Made by a program: the position numbers and the translations under genes. From contig NZ_CP031598.1 of assembly GCF_008728195.1 (NCBI RefSeq), positions 1,798,001 through 1,862,000 on the forward strand: a stretch of DNA of 64,000 nt. The letters run 5' to 3'. A model generated the notes under the pieces. That model had not been told where the DNA came from. It ran no database searches and saw nothing but the letters and a program-made list of their open reading frames with translations. The stretch's first letter is position 1, and the number at the start of each line of letters is the position of its first letter. Of the stretch, positions 1 through 10,489 are shown piece after piece. This DNA is from Roseovarius indicus. Its GTDB lineage: Bacteria > Pseudomonadota > Alphaproteobacteria > Rhodobacterales > Rhodobacteraceae.

Positions 1-414
1 CTTGTGATGCGGCAGGGGGTAGAGATAGGTGTAGGCGCGGATGCGCTCGTTCATCTTTCCGCCGAGCAGGGCCCAGACCGGGCGGCCGCGGGCCTTGCCG
101 AGGATATCCCAGCAGGCAATCTCCAGCCCCGAAAAGGCGCCCATGACGGTCAGGTCGGGCCGCTGGGTGAAGCCCGAGGAATAGGCCCGGCGGAACATAA
201 GCTCAATGTTTTCAGGGGTTTCGCCGGCCATGTGCCGCTCGAACACGTCGCGGATCACCGGCTTCATCGCCTCTGGCCCGACCGAGGCGGCATAGCATTC
301 GCCCCAGCCGGTGATGCCGGTATCGGTGGTCAGTTTCACCAGGATCCAGTAGCGCCCACCCCAGCCCGGGGCAGGCGGCGAGGTGACGATGATGTCGAGG
401 TCTTGCAGCTTCAT
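1..414 (-). CDS. Mandelate racemase/muconate lactonizing enzyme family protein, N-terminal part (runs off window)
   Basis: Only the first 138 codons are present; the gene continues past the left edge. The protein opens with the enolase-superfamily capping-domain pattern: a strand leading to WILVKLTTDTGITGWGE at about residues 22-38, then a helical region and the conserved ALLGGK turn near residue 120 that leads into the barrel. The catalytic lysines and metal ligands lie outside the window, so the substrate cannot be read. The family abstracts a proton alpha to a carboxylate, often in sugar-acid catabolism. It is transcribed in the same direction as the alcohol dehydrogenase just upstream, but the 84-bp gap between them holds a four-unit 11-bp repeat. 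Confidence 0.85.
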   Translation of the reverse strand, partial: MKLQDLDIIVTSPPAPGWGGRYWILVKLTTDTGITGWGECYAASVGPEAMKPVIRDVFERHMAGETPENIELMFRRAYSSGFTQRPDLTVMGAFSGLEIACWDILGKARGRPVWALLGGKMNERIRAYTYLYPLPHHK

Positions 415-441
415 GGCGGGCCTCCCGAAGGGGGTTTTGCA

Positions 442-485
442 ACGTCGGTATTACGTCGGTATTTTGTCGGTATCACGTCGGTGCG
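442..485 (+). repeat. Four-unit 11-bp tandem repeat (GTCGGTAT array), copy A
   Basis: Four consecutive 11-bp units read ACGTCGGTATT, ACGTCGGTATT, TTGTCGGTATC and ACGTCGGTGCG. The array fills half of the gap between the alcohol dehydrogenase and the racemase-family gene. Copies B (43063-43106) and C (56996-57039) have the same length and unit size. There are no spacers, so it is not a CRISPR array. Function unknown. Confidence 0.9.
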
Positions 486-498
486 GCATCGGCGCGGC

Positions 499-1584
499 CT
501 AGCGCAGCATGATCACGTTGCGCCGCGCGCTGCCGGTGTTGGTGTCGGCGATGGCCTCGTTGATCTGGTCGAACGACCAGCGGTTCGAGATCAGCTCGTC
601 GAGCTTGAGGCGGCCCTGGGCGTAGAGGTCGATCATCCACGGAATGTCGCGCTTGACCACCACGTCGCCCATCAGCGAGCCGGTGATGCCCTGCCCGTAG
701 GCGGCCAAATTCACCGGCTCGTAGGACGACATGTCGCCGGAATGGGGCATGCCGACCGCGATGATCCGGCCGCCGCCCGCAAGGTAGCGCGGCGCCTGGT
801 CATAGGCGGGGATCGCGCCCACGGTCACGAAAACGGCGTCGGCGCCCCGGCCCATGGCCTTTTTCGCGGCGCGCCAGGGTTTTTCTTGGGTGGCCAGCAC
901 GCCGTCGGTCGCGCCGAAGGCCTTGGCGTCTTCCAGCTTGCCCTCGCTCATGTCGACGGCGACGATACGGCGGGCGCCGGCGATGCGCGCGCCCTGGATG
1001 GCGTTGAGCCCGACACCGCCGGCGCCGATCACGACCACGTCCTGCCCGGCGCGCAGCTTGGCGGCGTTGACCACCGAGCCGATGCCGGTGATCACTCCGC
1101 AGGCCAGCAGGCAGGCGGCGTCCATCGCCATGTCCTCGGGGATCTTCGCGACCTGGCTGTGATGCACGACGACCTTCTCGGCAAAGGCGCCACAGGCCAT
1201 CGCCTGATGCAGCACACCGCCATCGGCCGTGGTCAGCGGCCCGTGATCGCCATCATAGGGCGTGTCGCAGCCGGTGGGCCGGCCGCTGCCGCAGCTGGCG
1301 CATTCGCCACAGGCGCGGATCAGCGTCACGACCACCGGGTCGCCCTCGGACAGCCCGTTGACCCCGGCGCCGACGGAGGTGACGCGGCCCGCCGCCTCGT
1401 GGCCGTAGACGGCGGGCAGGGTGCCGCCCCAGGCGCCCTCGGCATAGGAAATGTCGGAATGGCAGATCGCCACGGCATCGAGCGTGACCTCGATCTCGCC
1501 CATCTCGGGGGCGCGCAGCCTGACGTCTTCGATGACAAGGGGTTTGCCGAATTCGTGGCAGACGGCGGCCTTGATGGTTTGCAT
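499..1584 (-). CDS. Zinc-dependent alcohol dehydrogenase (medium-chain, class III-like)
   Basis: A 361-residue medium-chain dehydrogenase that should interconvert an alcohol and an aldehyde with NAD(H). The catalytic zinc ligands are visible as Cys41 (CHSD), His62-Glu63 (GHE) and Cys162. A structural zinc lobe is formed by Cys92, Cys95, Cys98 and Cys106. The nucleotide-binding GAGGVG sits at 187-192. The chosen ATG has a clean GGAGGG six bases upstream; a longer open frame exists but has no such site. The layout resembles glutathione-dependent formaldehyde dehydrogenases and their relatives, but the substrate is not readable. The racemase-family enzyme downstream suggests a carbohydrate- or acid-catabolism role (inference). 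Confidence 0.9.
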   Translation of the reverse strand: MQTIKAAVCHEFGKPLVIEDVRLRAPEMGEIEVTLDAVAICHSDISYAEGAWGGTLPAVYGHEAAGRVTSVGAGVNGLSEGDPVVVTLIRACGECASCGSGRPTGCDTPYDGDHGPLTTADGGVLHQAMACGAFAEKVVVHHSQVAKIPEDMAMDAACLLACGVITGIGSVVNAAKLRAGQDVVVIGAGGVGLNAIQGARIAGARRIVAVDMSEGKLEDAKAFGATDGVLATQEKPWRAAKKAMGRGADAVFVTVGAIPAYDQAPRYLAGGGRIIAVGMPHSGDMSSYEPVNLAAYGQGITGSLMGDVVVKRDIPWMIDLYAQGRLKLDELISNRWSFDQINEAIADTNTGSARRNVIMLR

Positions 1585-1668
1585 GATGATCCCTCCGGCA
1601 GGTTTTGAGGGGCAGCCTGACCCGGATTCTTTCACCGGTGCAAGCGGGAAAAAGGCGGCTTCGGCCTC

Positions 1669-2880
1669 TTACGGGGCGGAAACGGGGCGGCGCGTGGTAA
1701 GGAACAGCACGAGCGCCGCCAGGGTGAGCAGAAGCGCGGCGAGGAAGGGCGCGCCGGGCAGGTAGATGGCGCCGCCCGGCATGGTGGCCGCGGCGAAGAC
1801 GCCGGTCATCAGCAGGGGCGAGAGGATCATCGCCAGCGCGTTGACGGAGGTGAGGATGCCCTGCAGCTCGCCCTGCGCGTCATCCGGCGTCTGCTGCGAC
1901 ATCATCGCCTGCAGCGCGGGCACCGCCATGGCGGCCATCGCGGCGACCGGCGTGAGGATCAGGGCGAGCGGGCCATTGGTGATGAAGGCCAGCACCGGGA
2001 AGGCGAGGATGGAAAAGCCGAAGCCCAGCACCACGGTGCGCAGCTCGCCCAGCCGCGACAGCGCCAGCCGGATGACGCCGCCCTGCACGACCGCCATCGA
2101 GATGCCGAAGACGGCCAGCGACAGGCCGATCATCCGCGGATCCCAGCCAAAGCGGGCCTGGGTGAAATAGGCCCAGATCGCCGGGTAGACATGGGTGGCC
2201 AGCTGGTAGAGCAGCAGCACGGTCAGCAGCCGCCCCATGCCGGGCAGCGCCCGGATCTGGCGCGCGGCGCCGAACGGGTTGGCGCGGCGCCAGATGAAGG
2301 GACGGCGTTTGTCGGGGGTGACGGTTTCGGGCAGGATGACGAGGCCGAAGAGGAAATTGGCAAAGGCCAGCGCCGCGGCGGCATGGAACGGCGCGCGGGT
2401 GCCCAGGTCGCCCAGCACCCCGCCGATCACCGGCCCCAGCACGAACCCGAGGCCAAAGGCGGCGCTGACCATGCCGAACCCCGCGCCGCGTTTCTCGGGC
2501 GGCGAGATATCGGCCATGAAGGCCGAGGCGGTGGAATGGGTCGCCCCGGTGATGCCACCGACGATGCGGCCCAGAAGCAGCAGCCAGATCGAGCCCGCCA
2601 GCGCCATGACCACGTAATCGATGGCCATCACGAAGAGCGAAATGAGGAGTACCGGCCGCCGCCCGAACCTGTCGGAGAGGTTGCCCATCACCGGCCCGAA
2701 GAGGAATTGCATCACCGCGAAGGCGGTCGACAGCACCCCGCCCCAAAGCGCCGCGCGGGCCAGGCTGCCGCCCTCGACCTCGAGGATCAGCGCCGGCATG
2801 ACCGGCAGGATGAGCCCGATGCCCATCGCGTCGATCATCACGGTCATCAGGATGAAGATGGTGGGCAGCCGCCGCCGCAT
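1669..2880 (-). CDS. MFS exporter of the TetA/TCR type
   Basis: A 403-residue major facilitator protein with about twelve hydrophobic segments. The first helix carries the DAMGIGLILPVMP pattern typical of the TetA-like drug/proton antiporter branch. The loop between helices 2 and 3 has the MFS motif A, GNLSDRFGRRPVLL. The open frame extends upstream, but residues before MRRRLP are low-complexity and Arg/Gly-rich, so that ATG is taken as the start. Many alphaproteobacteria carry such a chromosomal TCR-family gene without tetracycline resistance, so the substrate stays open. It is monocistronic, between the dehydrogenase and the toxin-immunity island. Confidence 0.85.
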   Translation of the reverse strand: MRRRLPTIFILMTVMIDAMGIGLILPVMPALILEVEGGSLARAALWGGVLSTAFAVMQFLFGPVMGNLSDRFGRRPVLLISLFVMAIDYVVMALAGSIWLLLLGRIVGGITGATHSTASAFMADISPPEKRGAGFGMVSAAFGLGFVLGPVIGGVLGDLGTRAPFHAAAALAFANFLFGLVILPETVTPDKRRPFIWRRANPFGAARQIRALPGMGRLLTVLLLYQLATHVYPAIWAYFTQARFGWDPRMIGLSLAVFGISMAVVQGGVIRLALSRLGELRTVVLGFGFSILAFPVLAFITNGPLALILTPVAAMAAMAVPALQAMMSQQTPDDAQGELQGILTSVNALAMILSPLLMTGVFAAATMPGGAIYLPGAPFLAALLLTLAALVLFLTTRRPVSAP

Positions 2881-3144
2881 CGGCCTCTCCGGTCTGGCGG
2901 GGCCGGGCCCCTGTCTGCCGACCATAGACGCGCCACGCCCCCCTGCAAAGCGCCCCCCCGTGCTTCTTCTTGGGTCAAATATCCAGTCCGTTACGGATGT
3001 GCGATCATGGGTGCGGGCGGGAGCTTGTAAATATCCAGATGTGAAGACATCGTCTCCGCGCCGGGGCCCCGGCCGCATTGGTTTGTCCTGCACACTTGAT
3101 TGGAGCGGTTGGCGCTGACCCCATGCGACTGGAACAGGAGTATC

Positions 3145-3378
3145 ATGATGGATGATCAAGGGGGCCACATGGTTGCAGCCAACGGTCCTCGTGCAGAGTT
3201 AGGTGGGCACTTGTTGTCAGAGGCAGGTCAATAATCCCGCGAATGGTGTGGTATTGCCAACCACACGAAATTCCCCAATCCCAATAACAAGTTCCTTCGC
3301 CGGGGGAGTGGCATCCACCGTCAACGGTACTATGACTATCTGAACAAGCGGTTGAAAAATGTTCTTCCCAGCCAATAG
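3145..3378 (+). pseudogene. Remnant of an AHH-type nuclease toxin C-terminus
   Basis: One reading frame, broken by a single TAA at 3232-3234, reads like the end of an AHH-domain nuclease toxin. Before the stop comes GGHMVAANGPRAE then HLLSEAG. After it come WCGIANHTKFPNPNN, LRRGSGIH and RYYDYLNKRLKN. In intact AHH toxins the first block is (A)HHIVA and the last is a GxxH...YY..(L/V)N..L helix. Here the signature His pair has become GGH, and no 5' part of the gene is present. The segment and the following immunity-like gene are visibly less GC-rich than their surroundings. This assignment rests on remembered family patterns, not a search. Confidence 0.6.
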
Positions 3379-3431
3379 TCGAAGACGACTCGGCAACTTG
3401 CAGATGAAATTGAGCGCGGCGAAATTAACTG

Positions 3432-4031
3432 GTGACTATGATGGCATATTACGAATTGAAGTATCCAGATGACGTTAGTGCTTGGGTTGCCACCTTGGGC
3501 CGACACCCAGGTCAAAAGTTTGATCCTAAGACCGGCGCGGAAGACTTTTCGGAGCACAGAAAAGTTGCTCATTATCTGGCGTCTTGGCGACCGGGAGAAG
3601 ATTGGCGTCCAGCGCCGGTTTGCCTACATTTCAGGGCACGAGGGCGAAAGCTCGTCAAAAAAGATCGCATTTTCAACGATGTGGTCGGGCCTTTCATTTC
3701 GCAGAATGCTGTTGAAAGAATGCGAAATCTTCTTGAGCGGCAAGGTCATGTCCTGCCACTTGATGTGGTAAACAGCGACGAGCGATTTTTCTTATGGTGG
3801 GTGCCCTGTATCGAAGACAGCGTTGACTATACGCGTTCGGAAAAATTTCCAGATGGAACAGTAAAGAAAATTGCGCTTGATGTCCAAAAAGTTGCTGGCA
3901 TCACAGCGTTCAGGCCGCATTATACAGGTATGTACAATCCAAGTTCACAAGGCATGGTTCTGGTCGATGAGGAGTTCAAATCCGCATGGAATGATGCAAA
4001 GCTAACAGGAATAGATTTTAGCCCAGTTTAG
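3432..4031 (+). CDS. Imm11 (DUF1629)-like immunity protein
   Basis: A 199-residue soluble protein in a low-GC stretch. Its architecture matches Imm11/DUF1629 immunity proteins: an N-terminal YYELKY strand, a central hydrophobic VLPLDVVNSDERFFLWWV segment, and a C-terminal FKSAWNDAKLTGIDFSPV tail. In the family the tail is typically FK.A....LTG..F.PV. It starts 53 bp after the broken AHH toxin reading frame, the usual toxin-then-immunity order of polymorphic toxin loci. It therefore looks like an orphan immunity gene kept after its toxin decayed. Low GC and the absence of any secretion gene nearby point to horizontal acquisition. Confidence 0.7.
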   Translation: MTMMAYYELKYPDDVSAWVATLGRHPGQKFDPKTGAEDFSEHRKVAHYLASWRPGEDWRPAPVCLHFRARGRKLVKKDRIFNDVVGPFISQNAVERMRNLLERQGHVLPLDVVNSDERFFLWWVPCIEDSVDYTRSEKFPDGTVKKIALDVQKVAGITAFRPHYTGMYNPSSQGMVLVDEEFKSAWNDAKLTGIDFSPV

Positions 4032-4147
4032 CCGTCTTTTGGCGTGTTCTCACTGGCAGCCTGAAAGTCATTTAAACACTTGTATTGCCCGAACATCTGA
4101 GTGCCATTGGTGATGGCCTGCTCCACTTGGAGTCCGCATTTGTCAAT

Positions 4148-4186
4148 GAAATCCCTTAAGGATTTCAACGTGGGGGCAGCGCCCCC
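4148..4186. repeat. Two adjacent short palindromes between convergent genes
   Basis: GAAATCC/GGATTTC (4148-4166) is followed by GGGGGC-AGC-GCCCCC (4172-4186), just past the 3' end of pcaD. There is no U-tract of note. They resemble the paired palindromes seen elsewhere in the window and may end transcripts from either side. Confidence 0.6.
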
Positions 4187-4197
4187 TTACCCCGTTG

Positions 4198-4986
4198 TCA
4201 GATATGCCCCGTCTCGCGCAGGAAATCCGTCAGCAGCCCGGCATATTCCTCGGGTTTCTCGACGCAGGGCAGGTGCCCCGCGCGGCGCATCAGGTGGAAG
4301 CTCGACCCCGGCACCAGCTCGACCGTCTCGCGCACGAGGTCGGGCGGCGTGGCGCCGTCTTCCGAGCCGGCGATGCCCATGAGCGGCAGTCGCAACCCGC
4401 TGGTGGGGGTATAGAAATCGGTGCCCGCGATGGCCGCGCCGCAGCCCATGTAGCCCTCGGCGGGCTGGCTCACCAGCATGTCGCGCCAGTAGGGCAGGGC
4501 GTCGGAGGCCAGGAAGTCGCGCGAGAACCAGCGCTCCATCACCGAGTCCGCCATCGGCTCGAGGCCACCTTCGCGGATCGCGGCGATCCGGTCCTCCCAC
4601 ATCTCCTTGGTGCCGATCTTGGCCGCCGTGTTCGACAGCACCAGCGCGCGGACCTGGTCGAGCCGCTTGACCGCCAGCCCCTGGCCGATCAGCCCGCCGA
4701 TGGAGAGGCCCACGAAGACCGCATCGCGCACGTTCAGGTGGTCGAGCAGCTGCTCGGCATCCCGCACCAGCGCGCCCATCGCGTAAGGTGCGGGCGGCAC
4801 CGAGCTTTTGCCGTGGCCGCGCTTGTCGTAGCGGATGATCCGCAGCCCCTGCGGCAGGTAAGGCAGGATCGGGTCCCACAGGTGCAGGTTGGTGCCCAGC
4901 GAATTGGCAAAGACCACCGGCGCACCGGCCGGATCGCCGTCTTCTTCGTAATGCAGGGTCACGTCGTCGAGTTGCAGCTCGGGCAT
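4198..4986 (-). CDS. pcaD: 3-oxoadipate enol-lactonase
   Basis: A 262-residue alpha/beta hydrolase that would hydrolyse beta-ketoadipate enol-lactone to beta-ketoadipate in the protocatechuate branch of the beta-ketoadipate pathway. The nucleophile elbow GLSIGG places the serine at residue 95. The catalytic His is in RAGHLPC (about His238), and the N-terminal half has the FANSLGTNLHLWD oxyanion-loop pattern typical of PcaD. The ATG is preceded by GGAGGCCCC. It lies downstream of pobA on the same strand, which makes protocatechuate the likely common intermediate. Other pca genes are not in the window. Confidence 0.9.
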   Translation of the reverse strand: MPELQLDDVTLHYEEDGDPAGAPVVFANSLGTNLHLWDPILPYLPQGLRIIRYDKRGHGKSSVPPAPYAMGALVRDAEQLLDHLNVRDAVFVGLSIGGLIGQGLAVKRLDQVRALVLSNTAAKIGTKEMWEDRIAAIREGGLEPMADSVMERWFSRDFLASDALPYWRDMLVSQPAEGYMGCGAAIAGTDFYTPTSGLRLPLMGIAGSEDGATPPDLVRETVELVPGSSFHLMRRAGHLPCVEKPEEYAGLLTDFLRETGHI

Positions 4987-5058
4987 GGGGCCTCCGGTGG
5001 TCTTGTGGGTCGCGCGCCCCGGGCCTGGGCCCCGGGGCCTCCTTGTCGGCTGTGCGAG

Positions 5059-5079
5059 GTCCCGGGTCAAGCCCGGGAC
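5059..5079. repeat. GC-rich palindrome between pobA and pcaD
   Basis: GTCCCGGG and CCCGGGAC form an 8-bp inverted repeat around a 5-base loop, immediately after the pobA stop. Related CCCGGG(N)CCCGGG text lies nearby at 5013-5040 and again at about 30389-30412. It may be an intercistronic hairpin that modulates pobA-pcaD read-through. Confidence 0.6.
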
Positions 5080-5082
5080 GGA

Positions 5083-7505
<2,423 letters not shown>

Positions 7506-7633
7506 GGCGGACCTGTGGGTTTGTTTGGGCGGAGGTTGCGTTATGGAAAGCACTTGGTTGGTTTTTGGGTGTTTTTCCGGGCGCTAAGTCGGATTGATGC
7601 AAGAATGGGGGCTGGAAAGCGTGAGGCAAGCGG

Positions 7634-7701
7634 CCGTTTTCCGCGCGGAAAACGGGATAGAAAATGCGTATTTTCTATCCCGGAATTTGCGCAAATTCCG
7701 G
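7634..7701. repeat. Triple perfect-palindrome cluster
   Basis: Three abutting inverted repeats: a perfect 22-bp palindrome at 7634-7655, a 12-bp stem with a GCGT loop at 7654-7681 (arm GGGATAGAAAAT), and a perfect 22-bp palindrome at 7680-7701 (half CCGGAATTTGC). They lie downstream of the dehydratase gene, about 75 bp past its stop codon. They belong to the paired-palindrome family also found near 20.5, 25.2, 43.0 and 51.8 kb. Confidence 0.9.
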
Positions 7702-7775
7702 GGCCGCACAGGGGGAGAGCGATGCGCGGGACCCGGTCCTGTGGACCGTCCCGACGGGTCAGGGGAAGGGCGCCG

Positions 7776-8762
7776 TTAAGGCGCATCGTCCAGCGTCGCC
7801 AGCGCCCGGCGAAACACCTGCGCGTCGACATTGCCGCCCGAGATGGTGCAGATCACCGTGTCCCCCTCGATCTCGTCGCCGTGGTAGAGCGCCCCCGCCA
7901 GCGCCGCCGCGCCGCCCGGTTCGGCCACCAGTTTCAACCGTTGGAAGGCCACGCCCATGGCGCGCAGGCACTCGTCTTCGCTGACCGCGATGCCGGGGCC
8001 GCAGAGGCGTTGCATGATGGGAAAGGTGATCTCGCCCGGGGCGGGGGTGAGGATGGCGTCGCAGATATTGCCCGAGGCGCGGGCGTTGCTCTCGCGCTGG
8101 CCGGATTCGAGCGAGCGGGTGACGTCGTCGAAGCCTTCCGGCTCGACCGGGCGCACCCGGAAGCCCGGCGCGTCCGCTTCCAGGGCCATGGCGACGCCCG
8201 CAGTGAACCCGCCGCCGCCGCAGCAGACCAGCACGTCGCCGGTTTCGATGCCTTCCTCGCGCGCCTGTTCGGCAATCTCGAGCCCGCAGGTGCCTTGGCC
8301 GGCGATCACCAGCGGCTCGTCGAAGGGCTTGACGAGGGTGAGGCCCCGCTCGGCCTTGAGCGCCTCGCCCACCGCCTCGCGGCTTTCGCCGTTCTCGCGG
8401 TCGTAGAGCACCACCTCGGCGCCCAATGCGCGGGTGTTGTCGATCTTCAGCTTGGGCGCGTCGGCGGGCATGATGATGACCGCCGGCACGCCGTATTCCG
8501 CCGCCGCCTTGGCGACGCCCTGCGCGTGGTTGCCGCTGGAATAGGCGAGGACGCCCTTGGCACGCGTCTCGCCGTCGAGCGCCGAGAGCGCCGAACGCCC
8601 GCCGCGATACTTGAAGCTGCCGGTGTGCTGAAGGCATTCGGGTTTGACGAAGACGCGGCGGCCGGCGATCTCGTCGAGGAAGGGGGAAGAGAGCAGGGGC
8701 GTGCGCCGGGCGTGGCCCTTCAGCCGGTCGGCCGCGGCGCGGATCATGGTGATATCGCTCAA
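7776..8762 (-). CDS. Threonine/serine dehydratase (PLP-dependent, fold type II)
   Basis: A 328-residue PLP enzyme. The Schiff-base lysine is Lys51 in GSFKYRG, and a CGGGGFTAG phosphate-binding loop lies near 183-192. The SSGNHAQGVA signature is typical of threonine dehydratase and serine racemase relatives. There is no C-terminal ACT regulatory domain, so it resembles a catabolic rather than biosynthetic (IlvA) enzyme. Its ATG overlaps the stop of the upstream alpha/beta hydrolase by four bases (ATGA). This makes translational coupling likely and ties it to the hydrolase and HAD gene as one operon. Confidence 0.88.
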   Translation of the reverse strand: MSDITMIRAAADRLKGHARRTPLLSSPFLDEIAGRRVFVKPECLQHTGSFKYRGGRSALSALDGETRAKGVLAYSSGNHAQGVAKAAAEYGVPAVIIMPADAPKLKIDNTRALGAEVVLYDRENGESREAVGEALKAERGLTLVKPFDEPLVIAGQGTCGLEIAEQAREEGIETGDVLVCCGGGGFTAGVAMALEADAPGFRVRPVEPEGFDDVTRSLESGQRESNARASGNICDAILTPAPGEITFPIMQRLCGPGIAVSEDECLRAMGVAFQRLKLVAEPGGAAALAGALYHGDEIEGDTVICTISGGNVDAQVFRRALATLDDAP

Positions 8763-9595
8763 GTCACTCTCTCCAGAAGGGCGCGGATCGCGGTCAGGGA
8801 TTCAGCCTCGTCGAGGAAGGGCACATGGCCCCGGTCGGGCACGACGGCGGTGATCATGTCGGGGTGGCGGGCGTGCATTTCGGCCTGCGTCTCGGCCGTG
8901 AAAAGGTCGGAATTCTGCCCGCGGATCGAGGCGAGCGGCTGATCCTTCAGCCCGTCGAACAACTGCCAGAGGTCGGGCGCGTCGCCCGCGCCGGCCTGCC
9001 CGATCATGGCGTCGCGCAGGCGCGAGTCGTAGCGGATGCCGATGCCGCCATCGTCGGGCTTCTCGAACCACATGAACTCGGCCTGTTCGCGCCAGCGCTC
9101 CAGCGGCACGCCCGGGAAGCCCGCCTCGTTGCCCTTCTTCAGCGCCTCGGCCGCGCTGTCGAGATCGGGGAAGGGGGGCGTCTTGCCGACGTAATCCATG
9201 ATCCGCTCTATGCCGATGGGGGCGACCTCTGGCCCGATATCGTTGAGCACGACGCCATTCAGCCGGTCGGGATGCGTGTGGGAGAGCGCCATGGCGATCA
9301 GCCCGCCGCGCGAGGTGCCGATGATGGTGGCCTTGTCGATCCCCAGGTGATCGAGCAGTTCGACCGCATCCTGCCCTTCGCGCAGGATGTTGTAGCTCAT
9401 GTAATCCTCGGCATAATCCGACTGCCCCCGGCCGCGATAATCGAGCCGTATCAGGCGCGTATCGGTCATATGCGGCACGAGATAGGTGAAATCGGTGGTG
9501 TTCCGGGTGAGCCCCGCAAGGCAGAGAACGGGCGGGCCGTCGCCCTGATCCTCGTAATGCAGGGAAAGGCTGTCGGAGGTGGTGAACTTGGGCAT
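8759..9595 (-). CDS. Alpha/beta hydrolase
   Basis: A 278-residue cytoplasmic alpha/beta hydrolase. The nucleophile is Ser95 in GTSRGG and the oxyanion region is CLAGLTRNTTDF. The catalytic His lies in the C-terminal VPDRGHVPFLDE segment. It overlaps the dehydratase downstream by four bases and the HAD gene upstream by one base (TGATG), so all three are probably translated from one mRNA. The substrate is not readable; the neighbouring dehalogenase-like and dehydratase enzymes suggest a small-acid or ester degradation route (inference). Confidence 0.88.
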   Translation of the reverse strand: MPKFTTSDSLSLHYEDQGDGPPVLCLAGLTRNTTDFTYLVPHMTDTRLIRLDYRGRGQSDYAEDYMSYNILREGQDAVELLDHLGIDKATIIGTSRGGLIAMALSHTHPDRLNGVVLNDIGPEVAPIGIERIMDYVGKTPPFPDLDSAAEALKKGNEAGFPGVPLERWREQAEFMWFEKPDDGGIGIRYDSRLRDAMIGQAGAGDAPDLWQLFDGLKDQPLASIRGQNSDLFTAETQAEMHARHPDMITAVVPDRGHVPFLDEAESLTAIRALLERVT

Positions 9596-10278
9596 CAGGC
9601 AGCGATCTCCGGTATGCCGGTGAGGTCATTCAGGGTGGTGTCGGGGGTGGCGGGCAGCCGGTCCATCGGCTGGCCCGCGCGGTTGACCCAGGCGGTGCGG
9701 AAGCCGTAGCCCGCGGCGGCCGCGGCATCCCAGCCGTTGGACGAGACGAAGAGCACCTCGCTCTTGGCACAGCCGAAGCGGTTGCCGACGAGGTCGTAGA
9801 CCACGTGGGCCGGTTTGAAGACGCCCACGCTTTCGACAGAGAGCACGTCGTCGAGCAGGTCGCCGATGCCGGCGGATTGCACGGCGCCGTCCAGCATGTC
9901 GGGCGAGCCGTTCGAGAGAATGGCGGTGGTTTTCCCCGCCTCCTTGAGGGCGCGCAGCATGGCGGGCACCTCCGGAAAGGCCTCGAGCTCCCAGTAGAGT
10001 TGCAACAGGCGCTCGCGCAGGTCTGCGTCACCGCCCAGCCCCTCGGCCTCGAGCGCCCAGTCGAGCCCGTCCTGCGTGACCTGCCAGAAATCGGTGTGAT
10101 GCCCGGTGATCGCCCGAAGCCAGGTGTATTGCAGCTGTTTCAGCCGCCAGTGCTCGGCGATGGCGGGCCAGTGATCTCGGAACCCCTCGCGCCCCGGTTC
10201 GGCGGCGGCGTTGCGGGCGGCGGCGGCCACGTCGAAGAGCGTGCCGTAGGCGTCGAAGATGCAGGTCGTGATGGCCAT
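9595..10278 (-). CDS. Haloacid dehalogenase type II (HAD superfamily)
   Basis: A 227-residue HAD hydrolase with the type II dehalogenase pattern. The nucleophile is Asp9 in FDAYGTLFD, followed by the Thr/Ser motif ILSNGSPDML and the late motif FVSSNGWDAAAA, which is diagnostic for L-2-haloacid dehalogenases. The family replaces the halogen of short 2-halo acids with a hydroxyl group through an aspartyl-ester intermediate. The ATG is chosen because GGAGGG lies five bases upstream; a start six codons earlier has no such site. It is the first gene of the three-gene overlapping cluster. Confidence 0.9.
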   Translation of the reverse strand: MAITTCIFDAYGTLFDVAAAARNAAAEPGREGFRDHWPAIAEHWRLKQLQYTWLRAITGHHTDFWQVTQDGLDWALEAEGLGGDADLRERLLQLYWELEAFPEVPAMLRALKEAGKTTAILSNGSPDMLDGAVQSAGIGDLLDDVLSVESVGVFKPAHVVYDLVGNRFGCAKSEVLFVSSNGWDAAAAAGYGFRTAWVNRAGQPMDRLPATPDTTLNDLTGIPEIAA

Positions 10279-10335
10279 GATGTCCCTCCCCGTCACGAGC
10301 GGCAGGTTTGCATGTCTCGCGGGCGGGTGAAAGGC

Positions 10336-10351
10336 CCATTTCTTTCAAGAA
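10336..10351. repeat. Single short palindrome in the HAD/FKBP divergent gap
   Basis: ATTTCTT-TC-AAGAAAT, with the same CTT...AAG centre as the paired palindromes elsewhere but standing alone. It sits in the divergent promoter region between the HAD gene and the FKBP gene. Confidence 0.5.
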
Positions 10352-10489
10352 ATATTGGTTTTATCGTCGCGCGCGGGCGCGCGGCGGTTTGCAATCCGGG
10401 TTCGGCGTTGCTACGTTGAGGTTTGTCGAGACAAGCACCCGCCTAGGACGCGGCCTTGTAAACCCATTCCCAAACCGATCGGATTCCAT

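Noticed and set aside
442..485. CRISPR array
   Set aside because: Units of 11 bp repeat with no spacers, only four copies, and no cas genes anywhere in the window.
4..1608. A 534-codon plus-strand open frame over the alcohol dehydrogenase and racemase genes
   Set aside because: The minus-strand genes have intact zinc and cofactor motifs and good ribosome sites; the plus frame has none.
1669..2880. Acquired tetracycline resistance gene
   Set aside because: The TCR-type MFS motifs fit a common chromosomal exporter; no mobile element or tet regulator is next to it, and composition is native.
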